A stretch of 21,387 nt of DNA from Actinomycetota bacterium (lineage in GTDB: Bacteria; Actinomycetota; Actinomycetes; S36-B12): the NCBI GenBank assembly GCA_009700485.1, contig WLLZ01000021.1, positions 1 to 21,387 of the forward strand, in the 5' to 3' direction. Position numbers and translations under genes: made by a program. The notes below the pieces were generated by a model. That model saw nothing but the letters and a program-made list of their open reading frames with translations. It made no database searches and had not been told where the DNA came from. Shown one piece after another: positions 6,461-14,739 of the stretch. How positions within the stretch are numbered: the stretch's first letter is position 1; each line of letters starts with the position of its first letter.

Positions 6461-7597
6461 CTATTTCAGGAAGTCAGGTACATCAAGGCCGTCATCGGCA
6501 TCATCGAAGATGACGGTACGTGGCTGCTGCACTGGTCGAGCCGGTGGTGAAGTAACGACCGGTACCTCACCGGTGACCGCCGGGATAGACCCGGTGTCAT
6601 CGAGGCGTCGGGCCGAAGTAGTTGTCGACACACCCTTGCGGGCCGGCGGTTCGCCACCATCAAAACCAGCAGCGATGACGGTAACGCGCACCTCATCGCC
6701 GAGAGTGTCGTCAATGACGGCGCCAAAGATAATGTTGGCATCTGGATGAGCTGCATCACTAACCAAGCGGGCCGCCTCATTGATCTCAAATAGCCCTAGG
6801 TCACTGCCGCCAGAAATCGAGAGCAGAACTCCGTGCGCCCCGTCAATCCCGGCTTCGAGTAACGGGCTAGAGATGGCCTTCTCGGCGGCTTCGACCGCGC
6901 GATCTTCACCACGCGCCGAGCCAATACCCATGAGGGCAGATCCGGCTCCATGCATGATGCTCTTCACATCGGCAAAGTCGAGGTTGATCAGCCCTGGGGT
7001 GGTGATCAGGTCGGTAATCCCTGACACCCCTTGGAGCAATACATGGTCGGCTTGCCGGAATGCATCAATCACGCTGATATTGCGATCAGATAATGACAGC
7101 AAGCGGTCGTTCGGAATAACGATTAAGGTATCGACCTCAGCGCGCAGGCTCTCAATACCTGTTTCAGCCTGCGCCTGACGACGACGGCCTTCAAATCCAA
7201 ATGGGCGCGTCACGACACCAATGGTGAGGGCGCCCAGGGATCTAGCCACTCGCGCCACCACCGGAGCACCGCCGGTACCAGTGCCACCGCCTTCACCAGC
7301 GGTAACGAAGACCATGTCAGAGCCCTTGAGTACTTCTTCGATTTCTTGGATGTGATCCTCGGCGGCCTTCATGCCCACCTCAGGATTAGCGCCAGCGCCA
7401 AGGCCGCGGGTTAGCTCCCGGCCGATATCCAATTTGACGTCGGCATCGCTCATCAACAGCGCCTGCGCGTCAGTGTTGATCGCAATGAACTCAACGCCTT
7501 TGAGACCAACTTCGATCATTCGGTTAACCGCGTTCACCCCACCGCCGCCAATACCAACAACCTTGATCACTGCCAGATAGTTCTGCGGAGCTGCCAC
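6461..7597 (-). CDS. ftsZ: Cell division GTPase FtsZ
   Basis: Tubulin-like GTPase that polymerises into the Z-ring at midcell. Visible motifs: the N-terminal nucleotide loop GIGGGGVNAVNRM, the tubulin signature GGGTGTG (about 104-110), the NTDAQAL strand, the synergy (T7) loop NLDFADV, and a disordered linker after about residue 315. The C-terminal peptide DDADDGLDVPDFLK is the tail that binds SepF and other partners. Length 378 aa is normal. The start is GTG at 7597, giving the usual short actinobacterial N-terminus (MAAPQNYLAVIKVVG), with GAAGGGAAG upstream. It has its own 204 bp upstream spacer rather than an overlap with ftsQ, suggesting separate transcription or mRNA processing in addition to operon read-through. 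Confidence 0.98.
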   Translation of the reverse strand: MAAPQNYLAVIKVVGIGGGGVNAVNRMIEVGLKGVEFIAINTDAQALLMSDADVKLDIGRELTRGLGAGANPEVGMKAAEDHIQEIEEVLKGSDMVFVTAGEGGGTGTGGAPVVARVARSLGALTIGVVTRPFGFEGRRRQAQAETGIESLRAEVDTLIVIPNDRLLSLSDRNISVIDAFRQADHVLLQGVSGITDLITTPGLINLDFADVKSIMHGAGSALMGIGSARGEDRAVEAAEKAISSPLLEAGIDGAHGVLLSISGGSDLGLFEINEAARLVSDAAHPDANIIFGAVIDDTLGDEVRVTVIAAGFDGGEPPARKGVSTTTSARRLDDTGSIPAVTGEVPVVTSPPARPVQQPRTVIFDDADDGLDVPDFLK

Positions 7598-7641
7598 GGC
7601 TTCTCTTCCCTTCAGTCATGTCCGAGGCGGTGACCTCGAAC

Positions 7642-7670
7642 TGCCTAACCTTGCCGAGTCTCAACCTCAA
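7642..7670 (-). promoter_or_regulatory. Candidate ftsZ promoter (weak match)
   Basis: On the minus strand TTGAGG (7670-7665) and TAGGCA (7647-7642) are separated by 17 bp, the right spacing for a sigma-A promoter, and would give a leader of about 35-40 nt before GTG 7597. The -35 is a fair match but the -10 keeps only the leading TA, so this is tentative. The -35 falls inside the 23 bp palindrome at 7660-7682, which would then act as an overlapping operator. Confidence 0.3.
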
Positions 7671-7682
7671 GTTCAGGGTGAG
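7660..7682. promoter_or_regulatory. 23 bp interrupted palindrome upstream of ftsZ (operator-like)
   Basis: Left arm CTCAACCTCAA (7660-7670), single centre base G (7671), right arm TTCAGGGTGAG (7672-7682). Nine of eleven arm positions pair, the exceptions being arm positions 5 and 9. It lies about 63 bp upstream of the ftsZ GTG. The size and symmetry suit a dimeric regulator, but the protein is unknown. Confidence 0.55.
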
Positions 7683-7705
7683 TTTTCGGCCTACTTACAA
7701 CCGGC

Positions 7706-7724
7706 GGGAGGGTAGAGGGTGGGG
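7706..7724 (+). other. G-quadruplex motif in the ftsZ upstream region
   Basis: Plus-strand GGG-A-GGG-TAGA-GGG-T-GGGG (7706-7724) fits the canonical G3+N1-7 pattern four times with loops of 1, 4 and 1 nt. A further run of seven G follows at 7742-7748. The G-rich strand is the template for ftsZ transcription, so any structure would form in DNA; the mRNA there is C-rich. Confidence 0.5.
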
Positions 7725-7741
7725 CCGGTGTTGCGCAAGGT

Positions 7742-7779
7742 GGGGGGGTGATTTCTTTTGCGGCTAAGCAAAAACCCCC
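7742..7779 (-). other. Long hairpin just after the ftsQ stop codon
   Basis: On the minus-strand transcript, GGGGG (7779-7775) followed by TTTTTGC pairs with GCAAAA and a C run (7748-7742). The apical loop is TTAGCC and a 7 nt bulge (GAAATCA) sits on the 3' side. It begins 22 nt past the ftsQ stop. There is no U-tract after the C run, so it is not a standard intrinsic terminator; an RNA processing or stability element is more likely. Confidence 0.4.
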
Positions 7780-7801
7780 TATAACTCACCGAAATTTATT
7801 G

Positions 7802-8509
7802 CTATCCGGCCTTTTCCTGCTGGGTGGTTGGCAGCTCTGGGGCTGAAACGTCATAGACGCCGGCCCGCCGCTGCAGCAGCGCTGCCAGCACTTGGGCCTT
7901 CAGTTCGCCCTGCTCGGCACTGCCCCAGAGCACCTTGGACCCAGACTTTAAAACCAGCTCAACATCATCACGAGTGCTAGCCGAAATACCCACAACTTTC
8001 GCGAGCAGTGGTGCCGGCAAGGACTGCCAAACGGTGACCGCTGCAACTAGACCAACCCCATCGGCGTCGATGGCTGGCAAATTTTCCGCAAGTGGCCCGG
8101 GTGCATCAAATGCCAGACCACTTGAATCAACCCCACGACCGGTACCAAGTTGGGTAGCAATCGCGATCCGAGGTACTACCGCCAAGATGACATCACTTGG
8201 CCAACCCCGGCGCACTTCAACCGAACCCACCCACGGCAACAACATGATGCGGGCTGTTGCCCCACCCGCATCAAGACGAGCCATTGGTACCCCAAGGGGC
8301 ACTGCGGCACTGGCCAGCACCGTGGCGGCTGGGCTCCCGGTGACACCAATTACTCGAACATCACGAACAACAAAAACCGATGAAAACCAAACCAGCCAAA
8401 TAGCTGCTGTAGCAAGCAACGCCAACATCACAAAAACTAGTCCACGCCAGCGCCGGCGCGGTTTAGTTTCACGAGCCTGCACATCAAGTGGAATTACTGG
8501 AGCGCTCAT
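7802..8509 (-). CDS. ftsQ: Cell division protein FtsQ (POTRA domain)
   Basis: Bitopic membrane protein of the divisome that helps control septal peptidoglycan synthesis. A short basic cytoplasmic tail (KPRRRWR) precedes one transmembrane helix (about 23-43). A POTRA domain follows at about 46-115 (FVVRDVRVIGVTGSP, LPWVGSVEVRRGWPSDVILAVVPR). The FtsQ extracytoplasmic domain then extends to a C-terminal Gln/Glu-rich end. Length is 235 aa, slightly short for the phylum. Its ATG overlaps the murC stop (ATGA, 8509-8506), implying translational coupling. The 204 bp after it carries the hairpin and the ftsZ upstream elements. Confidence 0.95.
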   Translation of the reverse strand: MSAPVIPLDVQARETKPRRRWRGLVFVMLALLATAAIWLVWFSSVFVVRDVRVIGVTGSPAATVLASAAVPLGVPMARLDAGGATARIMLLPWVGSVEVRRGWPSDVILAVVPRIAIATQLGTGRGVDSSGLAFDAPGPLAENLPAIDADGVGLVAAVTVWQSLPAPLLAKVVGISASTRDDVELVLKSGSKVLWGSAEQGELKAQVLAALLQRRAGVYDVSAPELPTTQQEKAG

Positions 8510-9909
8510 CCCCGCTCCCGCAAGATATCCAAGATCTCCAACCCGATCATCCCAATATCACCGGCGCCCAAAGTCATGATTACATCACCTGAGTTCGCAC
8601 GTGCAGCCAACTGACCGGCCACCGCGGACCACGAAGGTTCAAACACCACATTTGTTGGATCCAGCGGCACCTGGGCCGCCATTGTCTGACCGCTGACCCC
8701 CGGAATTGGGGTTTCGCCAGGTGCAAAGACTTCAAGCACGACCACCTCGTCTGCCAAGCCGAGAGCCGCACCAAACTCCTGCAAATACATCGCCGTGCGG
8801 TAGTAGTGGTGGGCCTGAAATGCCACAATCAGCCGGCCCGCCCCTGCGACATCGCGAGCGGCTGTCAAGGTGGCGGCGATCTCGGTTGGGTGATGGGCAT
8901 AGTCATCAAAAACTCTGACCCCACCAACTTCACCTTTGAAATCAAATCGGCGGCGGGTGCCACTAAAACCACCCAGACCCACCTGGACCAATTCAGGATC
9001 AAAACCTAAACCAACCGCCGTGACGAAAGCGGCAGTTGCGTTGAGGGCATTGTGTAGGCCCGGAACTTGCAATTGAATTTGGCCGATAACTTCGCCGGCG
9101 AGTTCGATATTGAAGTGCCATCCGCGGCCCACCAGAGCGGCGCCGGTAACCCTGAAATCGGCGTCTGGTGATTGCCCGTAGGTGCGAACATCAACACCCA
9201 TGGCACGAGCTTGACCTACTAACCGGGCCCCTCCCTCGTCATCGACACAAACCGCGATGAATCCGGATCGAGTGCTGACCTGCAATGCGAAATCAACGAA
9301 AGCCTGCTCAATAGCCTCAAAATGCCCCCAGTAGTTCAGGTGGTCTGCCTCAACATTGGTGACAATCGCCGCGCTCGGGCCAAGCTTTAGGAAAGTACCG
9401 TCGCTCTCATCGGCCTCGACCACAAAAATGTCGCCACTGCCGAGGTGCGCATTTGAGCCCGACTCGTTTAACTCGCTACCGATTGCAAATGACGGATCGG
9501 CTCCGCAGTGCTGAAGCGCCACGGTCAGCATCGACGTGGTCGTGGTTTTACCGTGTGCACCTGACACCGCAACCGTCCGGCTCCCTCTCATGACATATGC
9601 AAGGGCATCGGCTCGAGTAAGGACGCGAATCCCACTGGACTCTGCGGCTGACCGCTCGGGATTCTCGGGTGGGATTGCTGTTGAGTAAACCAGGGTGTCG
9701 ATGCCGGCTACAAACTTTGCATCATGGCCAACGTGAGTTCGAACGCCAATCGCCTGCAAGGCTTGCAGCCGACGTGAGTCCTTGGCATCACTGCCCGAAA
9801 CTTCGATGCCTTGTGCCACCATGATGCGCGCAATACCCGACATGCCGGCACCTCCGATGCCAACAATGTGCACCCGGCCAAGGCCGGCAACGGCCTGCGG
9901 AGCCGTCAT
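8506..9909 (-). CDS. murC: UDP-N-acetylmuramate-L-alanine ligase MurC
   Basis: Cytoplasmic ATP-dependent ligase adding L-Ala to UDP-MurNAc, the first stem-peptide step. The N-terminal UDP-binding domain has VHIVGIGGAGMSGIA (13-27). The central ATPase has the P-loop GAHGKTTTT (117-125) and the acidic metal motif EADESDG (165-171), with VTNVEADHLNYWG following. A C-terminal domain begins near VFDDYAHHPTEI. Length 467 aa is normal. It is joined by ATGA overlaps to murG upstream (9909-9906) and ftsQ downstream (8509-8506); AAAGGAGAG at the end of murG serves as its ribosome binding site. Confidence 0.98.
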   Translation of the reverse strand: MTAPQAVAGLGRVHIVGIGGAGMSGIARIMVAQGIEVSGSDAKDSRRLQALQAIGVRTHVGHDAKFVAGIDTLVYSTAIPPENPERSAAESSGIRVLTRADALAYVMRGSRTVAVSGAHGKTTTTSMLTVALQHCGADPSFAIGSELNESGSNAHLGSGDIFVVEADESDGTFLKLGPSAAIVTNVEADHLNYWGHFEAIEQAFVDFALQVSTRSGFIAVCVDDEGGARLVGQARAMGVDVRTYGQSPDADFRVTGAALVGRGWHFNIELAGEVIGQIQLQVPGLHNALNATAAFVTAVGLGFDPELVQVGLGGFSGTRRRFDFKGEVGGVRVFDDYAHHPTEIAATLTAARDVAGAGRLIVAFQAHHYYRTAMYLQEFGAALGLADEVVVLEVFAPGETPIPGVSGQTMAAQVPLDPTNVVFEPSWSAVAGQLAARANSGDVIMTLGAGDIGMIGLEILDILRERG

Positions 9910-11003
9910 TTTTGCTCTCCTTTACTTGCCTGTGCGACTTGCAAAATGACTTCGGCGAATTGCCGACCAGCACCGCGGTCGCCCAAGCCTGCCGCTGCTG
10001 CTCCCATAGCGGTTAATCTGCCAAAGTCGTGCATGAGCGGTGGCACCATCGCCGTCAGCCACCTCGCAGTGCAGTCCGCATCGGATACCAAGAGCCCACC
10101 ACCTGCATCAACAATTGGCAAGGCATTGAGCCGCTGTTCACCATTGCCGATAGGTAGCGGCACATAGATTGCTGGCAGTCCGACCGCGGTCAGCTCAGCG
10201 CAGGTCATTGCCCCCGCGCGAGTCACTGCAAGGTCAGCAGCCGCGTACGCTAGATCCATCCGATTGATGTAAGGAATTGGCACATATCCCGGTGAAGCCT
10301 CCGGCGCTAGGTTCCGCGAACCATAGGCGTGAAGTACCTGAATACCGGCAGCTAAAAGGTGCGGTAGCGCTCCGGCTAGTGCCTCATTTAAGTGCTGCGC
10401 ACCCTGCGAGCCGCCAAAAACCAAAAGTACAGGTTGGCTTAAGCCCAAGCCAAAATTTGCCAATGCTTCCGACTTCGAATCGGCTTGTTGTGAGCCGGCT
10501 ATTTCGGGTCGTAAAGGGAGGCCCATAACTTTTGCATCCGGCAACGAACCTGGCACGCAGACATAAACCAGCGAGGTGAACCGCGCGGCAACCCGATTGG
10601 CTAGTCCAGCCCGGGCATTTGCTTCATGAATCACCACCGGGATTCGAAGCTCGCGGGCTGCAAGATAAGTAGGGAGCGCTGCGTAACCACCGAATCCCAC
10701 CACAACATCTGCCTTCAAATCACGTAAATGGCCCTTGGCTAAACGCTTTGCCGCCCGTTGCCGTGGCCAAACCAGCAAGATATCCAAACTGGCCCGCCTT
10801 GGCATTGGGGCCGCCGGCACACTGAGCAGCGGATAGCCCCGAGCCGGTACCAAAGTTGACTCAAGACCCCGATCGCCTCCGATCACGGTAATGACGGTAT
10901 TCGGATCAAGTGCAATTAGTTCATCAGCAAGATTAAGTGCCGGCTCGATATGACCGGCGGTGCCACCGGCGGCGAGTACGACGCGCAGTGGGAGCGCAGA
11001 CAT
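9906..11003 (-). CDS. murG: UDP-GlcNAc:lipid I N-acetylglucosaminyltransferase MurG
   Basis: Peripheral membrane GT-B glycosyltransferase that converts lipid I to lipid II on the cytoplasmic face. The N-terminal glycine-rich loop is AAGGTAGHIEPALNLADEL (positions about 11-29). VVGFGGYAALPTYLAA and HEANARAGLANRVAARF follow. The donor-binding half has VFGGSQGAQHLNEA and the UDP-GlcNAc signature TRAGAMTCAELTAVGLPAI with PLPIGNGEQRLNA. Length 365 aa is typical. The gap after ftsW is only 3 bp, and its Shine-Dalgarno GAAGGTAG includes the ftsW stop; the 3' end overlaps murC by ATGA. Confidence 0.98.
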   Translation of the reverse strand: MSALPLRVVLAAGGTAGHIEPALNLADELIALDPNTVITVIGGDRGLESTLVPARGYPLLSVPAAPMPRRASLDILLVWPRQRAAKRLAKGHLRDLKADVVVGFGGYAALPTYLAARELRIPVVIHEANARAGLANRVAARFTSLVYVCVPGSLPDAKVMGLPLRPEIAGSQQADSKSEALANFGLGLSQPVLLVFGGSQGAQHLNEALAGALPHLLAAGIQVLHAYGSRNLAPEASPGYVPIPYINRMDLAYAAADLAVTRAGAMTCAELTAVGLPAIYVPLPIGNGEQRLNALPIVDAGGGLLVSDADCTARWLTAMVPPLMHDFGRLTAMGAAAAGLGDRGAGRQFAEVILQVAQASKGEQK

Positions 11004-11006
11004 TAG

Positions 11007-12239
11007 CTACCTTCGTCGCAGTGACATTGCCGTTGACTTGCGACGAAGCGCAGTTCTGGCTGCAGGTTCTTGACGAGTGAAGGCAAGGAGCATGCCGATC
11101 GCTGCGAGTATCGGTAGCAGTGAGGAGCCTCCGTATGATACAAGTGGAAGCGGCACCCCAGTTATCGGCAGTAGACCCAGGACCGAGCCAATATTCAAGA
11201 TGGCCTGAACCACGATCCATGATCCAACTCCGGCAGCGGCCACGCGCACAAATGCGTCGCTGGTAGTCCGGCTGAGTCGGAAGATCGCAAACGCCAAGAT
11301 CGCGAATAGCCCAAGAACGGCCAAGGTGCCGACTAATCCAAGTTCTTCACCAATAACCGGGAAAATGAAATCGGTGTGGGCTTCGGGCAAAGCCCCCCAT
11401 TTCTCACGGCTGGCGCCGAGGCCCACCCCCCAGAAACCACCGGTACCTAGGGCGTATTGGCCTTGATTCACCTGCCAGTCCGCGCCCAAGCGATCATTAC
11501 CCGGGCTCAGCCAGGCCGAGAATCTGTCCATTCGATAAGGCGCAGCGATGGTTAGGAGCCACACACCTAATGCGCCCAGCCCGGCAATAAGCGCAAAGAG
11601 CCGAAGCGGAGCACCAATTGCAAAGAGCATGCCGCAGGTGATGGCCGCCAGCATGAATGCGTTGCCGAAGTCGCCTTCTAGGAGCACCAGCACCATCATG
11701 AGGCCGGCAACCGGTAGTAGGGGGATGAGAAGGTGCTTCCAGTTGCTTAGCAGGTGGCTCTTACGGGATAACAGGTCAGCGCCCCACACGATCAGTGCAA
11801 ATTTGGCGAACTCACTTGGCTGCAGGCGAAACGGCCCGAAGAGATCTATCCAGTTACGTTGCCCGGCAACCTCAACGCCAATAAACAACACAAGGATTAG
11901 CAATAGCAACGTAATGATGAGCAGGAGCCACGAAATTTTCCGCCAGAGCACTACGGCGGTACGCGCCGCGAGAATCATGACGATCACGCCTATTACCGCA
12001 AACATCGCCTGCCGCTGTGCCAAGGTATACGCCGATCCAAATACCCGATAACTTTCAATACTTGAGGCCGACAAAACCATGATCACACCGAGAACGAGCA
12101 GCAACATCGAGGCGCCGATGAGAAGGTAATAAGTACTTAGTGGGTGGGCAAGTAGCACTTTGATCCGGCCCGAAAGCCGCCGGTCTAAAATCTCAGGGTC
12201 AGCGGTGGTCTGATCACCGCCATGATCGATTGCGGTCAC
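11007..12239 (-). CDS. ftsW: SEDS peptidoglycan glycosyltransferase FtsW
   Basis: Polytopic SEDS-family glycan polymerase of the septum, working with the class B PBP FtsI. About ten hydrophobic segments span residues 37-385, after a polar cytoplasmic N-terminus. The catalytic-site loop PEAHTDFIFPVIGEELG is intact, with the essential Asp at D290. NWIDLFGPFRLQPSEFAK and the C-terminal GVPLPLVSYGGSS are also diagnostic. The gene between murD and murG is FtsW rather than RodA by position and by the loop sequence. The C-terminus is strongly basic (RKSTAMSLRRR). Length is 410 aa, without the long C-terminal extension of mycobacterial FtsW. It overlaps murD by ATGA (12239-12236). Confidence 0.96.
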   Translation of the reverse strand: MTAIDHGGDQTTADPEILDRRLSGRIKVLLAHPLSTYYLLIGASMLLLVLGVIMVLSASSIESYRVFGSAYTLAQRQAMFAVIGVIVMILAARTAVVLWRKISWLLLIITLLLLILVLFIGVEVAGQRNWIDLFGPFRLQPSEFAKFALIVWGADLLSRKSHLLSNWKHLLIPLLPVAGLMMVLVLLEGDFGNAFMLAAITCGMLFAIGAPLRLFALIAGLGALGVWLLTIAAPYRMDRFSAWLSPGNDRLGADWQVNQGQYALGTGGFWGVGLGASREKWGALPEAHTDFIFPVIGEELGLVGTLAVLGLFAILAFAIFRLSRTTSDAFVRVAAAGVGSWIVVQAILNIGSVLGLLPITGVPLPLVSYGGSSLLPILAAIGMLLAFTRQEPAARTALRRKSTAMSLRRR

Positions 12240-13690
12240 TGCTGATCACCGGCGCTTACCGCCACCATCTCGTGCACCGCATCAGCGAAGGTACTGCCAC
12301 GATGGCCGTAATCGGTGAACATATCCCAGGATGCACACCCCGGAGCCAGCAGCACGGTATCTCCTGGTTTCGCGAAACCCATGGCCGCCTCGACGACCTC
12401 TCGCATGACACCAGTGTCGGTCCGATCCATGCTCAAGACGGGGACATCCGGGGCGTGTCGTGACACCGATTCGGCAATTATCGCCCGGTCCACGCCGATG
12501 ACGATGACCGCGCGCAAATGCGCGCGCGACTGCTGAACTAGGTCGGCGAATTCCTGACCCTTGGCCATGCCGCCAGCCAACCAAACCACCTTTGGGTATG
12601 CCAGCAGGGAGGTCAGCGCTGCATGAGTATTTGTTGCTTTTGAATCATCCACAAAATCCACGCCATCCACCGTCGCCACATACGCAATGCGGTGTGCCGC
12701 GGGCACAAAAGCCCGGAGGCCGGCTTGAATTTTCTTTGCCGGCACCCCAAATGCCCGAGCCAGAGCGGCCGCGGCCAGTGCGTTAGCCACATTATGTGGC
12801 GCATTCGGTTGCACATCACTTACCAGAGCTAACTCCTGGGCCGTGTCTTGGCGATTTGGGATGAATGCACGGTCGACTAAAGCCCCGTCGACAACCCCGA
12901 GCATCGATAGCCCCGGGACCCCGAGCGTAAAGCCGATGGCTCGACACCCGTCAACCACATCTGCTTCTTCAACCAGGAGCCGCGTCGACAAGTCATCGGC
13001 GTTGTAAACGGCGGCGACCTGCGTGCGCTCAAAAATCTTTGCCTTTGCGGCCACATAGGCCACCTTCGACCCAAAATGGTCTAGGTGATCATCGGCGATG
13101 TTCAAGCAGACCGCTGAATGCGGGCTCATTGAATGCACAAAAGGCAACTGCGGTGCGCCCACCTCTACCGCAATGACCTCATAGGAGTCATGCATGACTA
13201 CATCCACCAGCGAGGTGCCGATATTGCCGGCAGCGACCGCATTGAATCCGCCTGCGCTAAGCATTGACTCCAGCATCATGGTGGTGGTCGTTTTACCGTT
13301 GGTGCCAGTAACCACCAACCACGGTGCAGGTGAGTCACTAGGTCGCAGCCGCCAGGCTAGCTCCAATTCACCCCACACACAGATGCCAGCCGCAATTGCG
13401 GAGGTAATCAATTGATGCGTGGGGCGTAGACCGGGTGAAACCACTAACAGGTCACAGGCTGGGACATCACCAACATACCCGAGTTCGACTTTTACCTCGA
13501 GGGTGCGCAAGATTTCTGCACGCTCTTGTTGAATAGGTCCATCACCGCTATCAACAACTGTTACGCGCGCGCCCAATTGCATTAACGCATCGGCACATGC
13601 ATAACCAGCAATACCGATACCCGCAACCACAACGAGATACTTGGACCAATCAGAATCACGGTTCAAGGATTCGATCACGCGCGCACCCAT
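12236..13690 (-). CDS. murD: UDP-N-acetylmuramoyl-L-alanine:D-glutamate ligase MurD
   Basis: Cytoplasmic ATP-dependent ligase adding D-Glu to UDP-MurNAc-L-Ala. The N-terminal domain has VVAGIGIAGYACADAL (about 21-36), the P-loop is GTNGKTTTT (129-137), and LNIADDHLDHFG and VDDSKATNTHAA are family blocks. Length is 484 aa from ATG 13690, which overlaps the mraY 3' end by 16 bp. GTG 13678 is an alternative that would form a GTGA overlap with the mraY stop, like the other junctions, and remove only MGAR. Neither start has a clear ribosome binding site, so the choice is open. It overlaps ftsW downstream by ATGA. Confidence 0.97.
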   Translation of the reverse strand: MGARVIESLNRDSDWSKYLVVVAGIGIAGYACADALMQLGARVTVVDSGDGPIQQERAEILRTLEVKVELGYVGDVPACDLLVVSPGLRPTHQLITSAIAAGICVWGELELAWRLRPSDSPAPWLVVTGTNGKTTTTMMLESMLSAGGFNAVAAGNIGTSLVDVVMHDSYEVIAVEVGAPQLPFVHSMSPHSAVCLNIADDHLDHFGSKVAYVAAKAKIFERTQVAAVYNADDLSTRLLVEEADVVDGCRAIGFTLGVPGLSMLGVVDGALVDRAFIPNRQDTAQELALVSDVQPNAPHNVANALAAAALARAFGVPAKKIQAGLRAFVPAAHRIAYVATVDGVDFVDDSKATNTHAALTSLLAYPKVVWLAGGMAKGQEFADLVQQSRAHLRAVIVIGVDRAIIAESVSRHAPDVPVLSMDRTDTGVMREVVEAAMGFAKPGDTVLLAPGCASWDMFTDYGHRGSTFADAVHEMVAVSAGDQQ

Positions 13691-14739
13691 TCAGCGTAAA
13701 AAAGCGTTAGGCCGGCGCCAATGCAAAGCCCTTGGATAATCCAGAATCGAACAACAATCTGAATCTCTGGCCAACCAAGCATTTCAAAATGATGATGCAA
13801 GGGTGCCATGCGCAAGATACGTCGCCCAGTGAGTTTAAAAGATCCAACTTGGCCGATCACTGACAACGCGGTGATTAAGAAGAGACCAGCGAGCAAGGGA
13901 AGGAGCAACTCAGTTCTCGACAGGACCGCTAATCCTGCGATGCCACCACCAAGGGCTAATGAGCCCGTATCGCCCATGAAAATGCGCGCAGGGGTGGTAT
14001 TCCACCACAAAAAACCAAAACAAGCCCCGGCCGCTGACGCCGCCACGATTGATAGATCCAGCGGATTCAAAGTGGAATAGCACGTCGAGGTCGCAGCAAA
14101 GGCACAGTTTTGGCCGTACTGCCAAATACTTATGAACACATATGCGAGAAATGTCATCGTTGAAGCACCGATGGCTAAGCCATCAAGTCCATCGGTGAGA
14201 TTAACCCCGTTTGTCGTAGCAGTAACCAAGAACCAGACCCAAAGTAAAAATAGCCCGAGTGGAAGCACCAGCGAGGTGTCGCGTACGAATGACACTGCCA
14301 TCGATGCAGGGGTGCTGCCATCCACCGGAAATTGCAATGACAGCCATGCGAAGGCTAGCGCCACAATCGCCTGGCCAACTAATTTTGTGCGTGCCCGTAG
14401 GCCGGTACTACGTTGTTTGAAAATCTTCAGGTAGTCATCGGCCAGACCAACCAACCCCAGGCCAACCATCAAGAACAAAATAAGTAATCCGGATGCGGTC
14501 AACGGCCGCCAGGTAACCAAATGGGTTATGAAGTAGCCGGCAAGAACACCCGCCAAGATTGCGACCCCGCCCATGGACGGAGTACCTCGCTTGCCCTCGT
14601 GGTCAGGATATTTACCGGTCTCAGTCGTCACCCGGATGGCTTGCGCGTAGCCGCGGCGGCTCAATAACTTAATCAAGATCGGAGTGCCTATGAGTGAAAT
14701 AATCGTGGCTATCGCCCCTGCTATGACTACAAGTCTCAT
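13675..14739 (-). CDS. mraY: Phospho-MurNAc-pentapeptide transferase MraY
   Basis: Polytopic membrane enzyme moving phospho-MurNAc-pentapeptide from UDP to undecaprenyl phosphate, giving lipid I. About ten transmembrane segments are visible in 354 aa. Conserved cytoplasmic motifs are all present: DDYLK (D101, D102), NLTDGLDG (179-186 region), FMGDTGS (D257 region) and the histidine motif MAPLHHHFE (H315-H317). RGTPSMGG (51-58) is also typical. It is coupled to murF by an ATGA overlap (14739-14736), and its last codons are shared with the start of murD. Confidence 0.98.
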   Translation of the reverse strand: MRLVVIAGAIATIISLIGTPILIKLLSRRGYAQAIRVTTETGKYPDHEGKRGTPSMGGVAILAGVLAGYFITHLVTWRPLTASGLLILFLMVGLGLVGLADDYLKIFKQRSTGLRARTKLVGQAIVALAFAWLSLQFPVDGSTPASMAVSFVRDTSLVLPLGLFLLWVWFLVTATTNGVNLTDGLDGLAIGASTMTFLAYVFISIWQYGQNCAFAATSTCYSTLNPLDLSIVAASAAGACFGFLWWNTTPARIFMGDTGSLALGGGIAGLAVLSRTELLLPLLAGLFLITALSVIGQVGSFKLTGRRILRMAPLHHHFEMLGWPEIQIVVRFWIIQGLCIGAGLTLFYAEWVRA

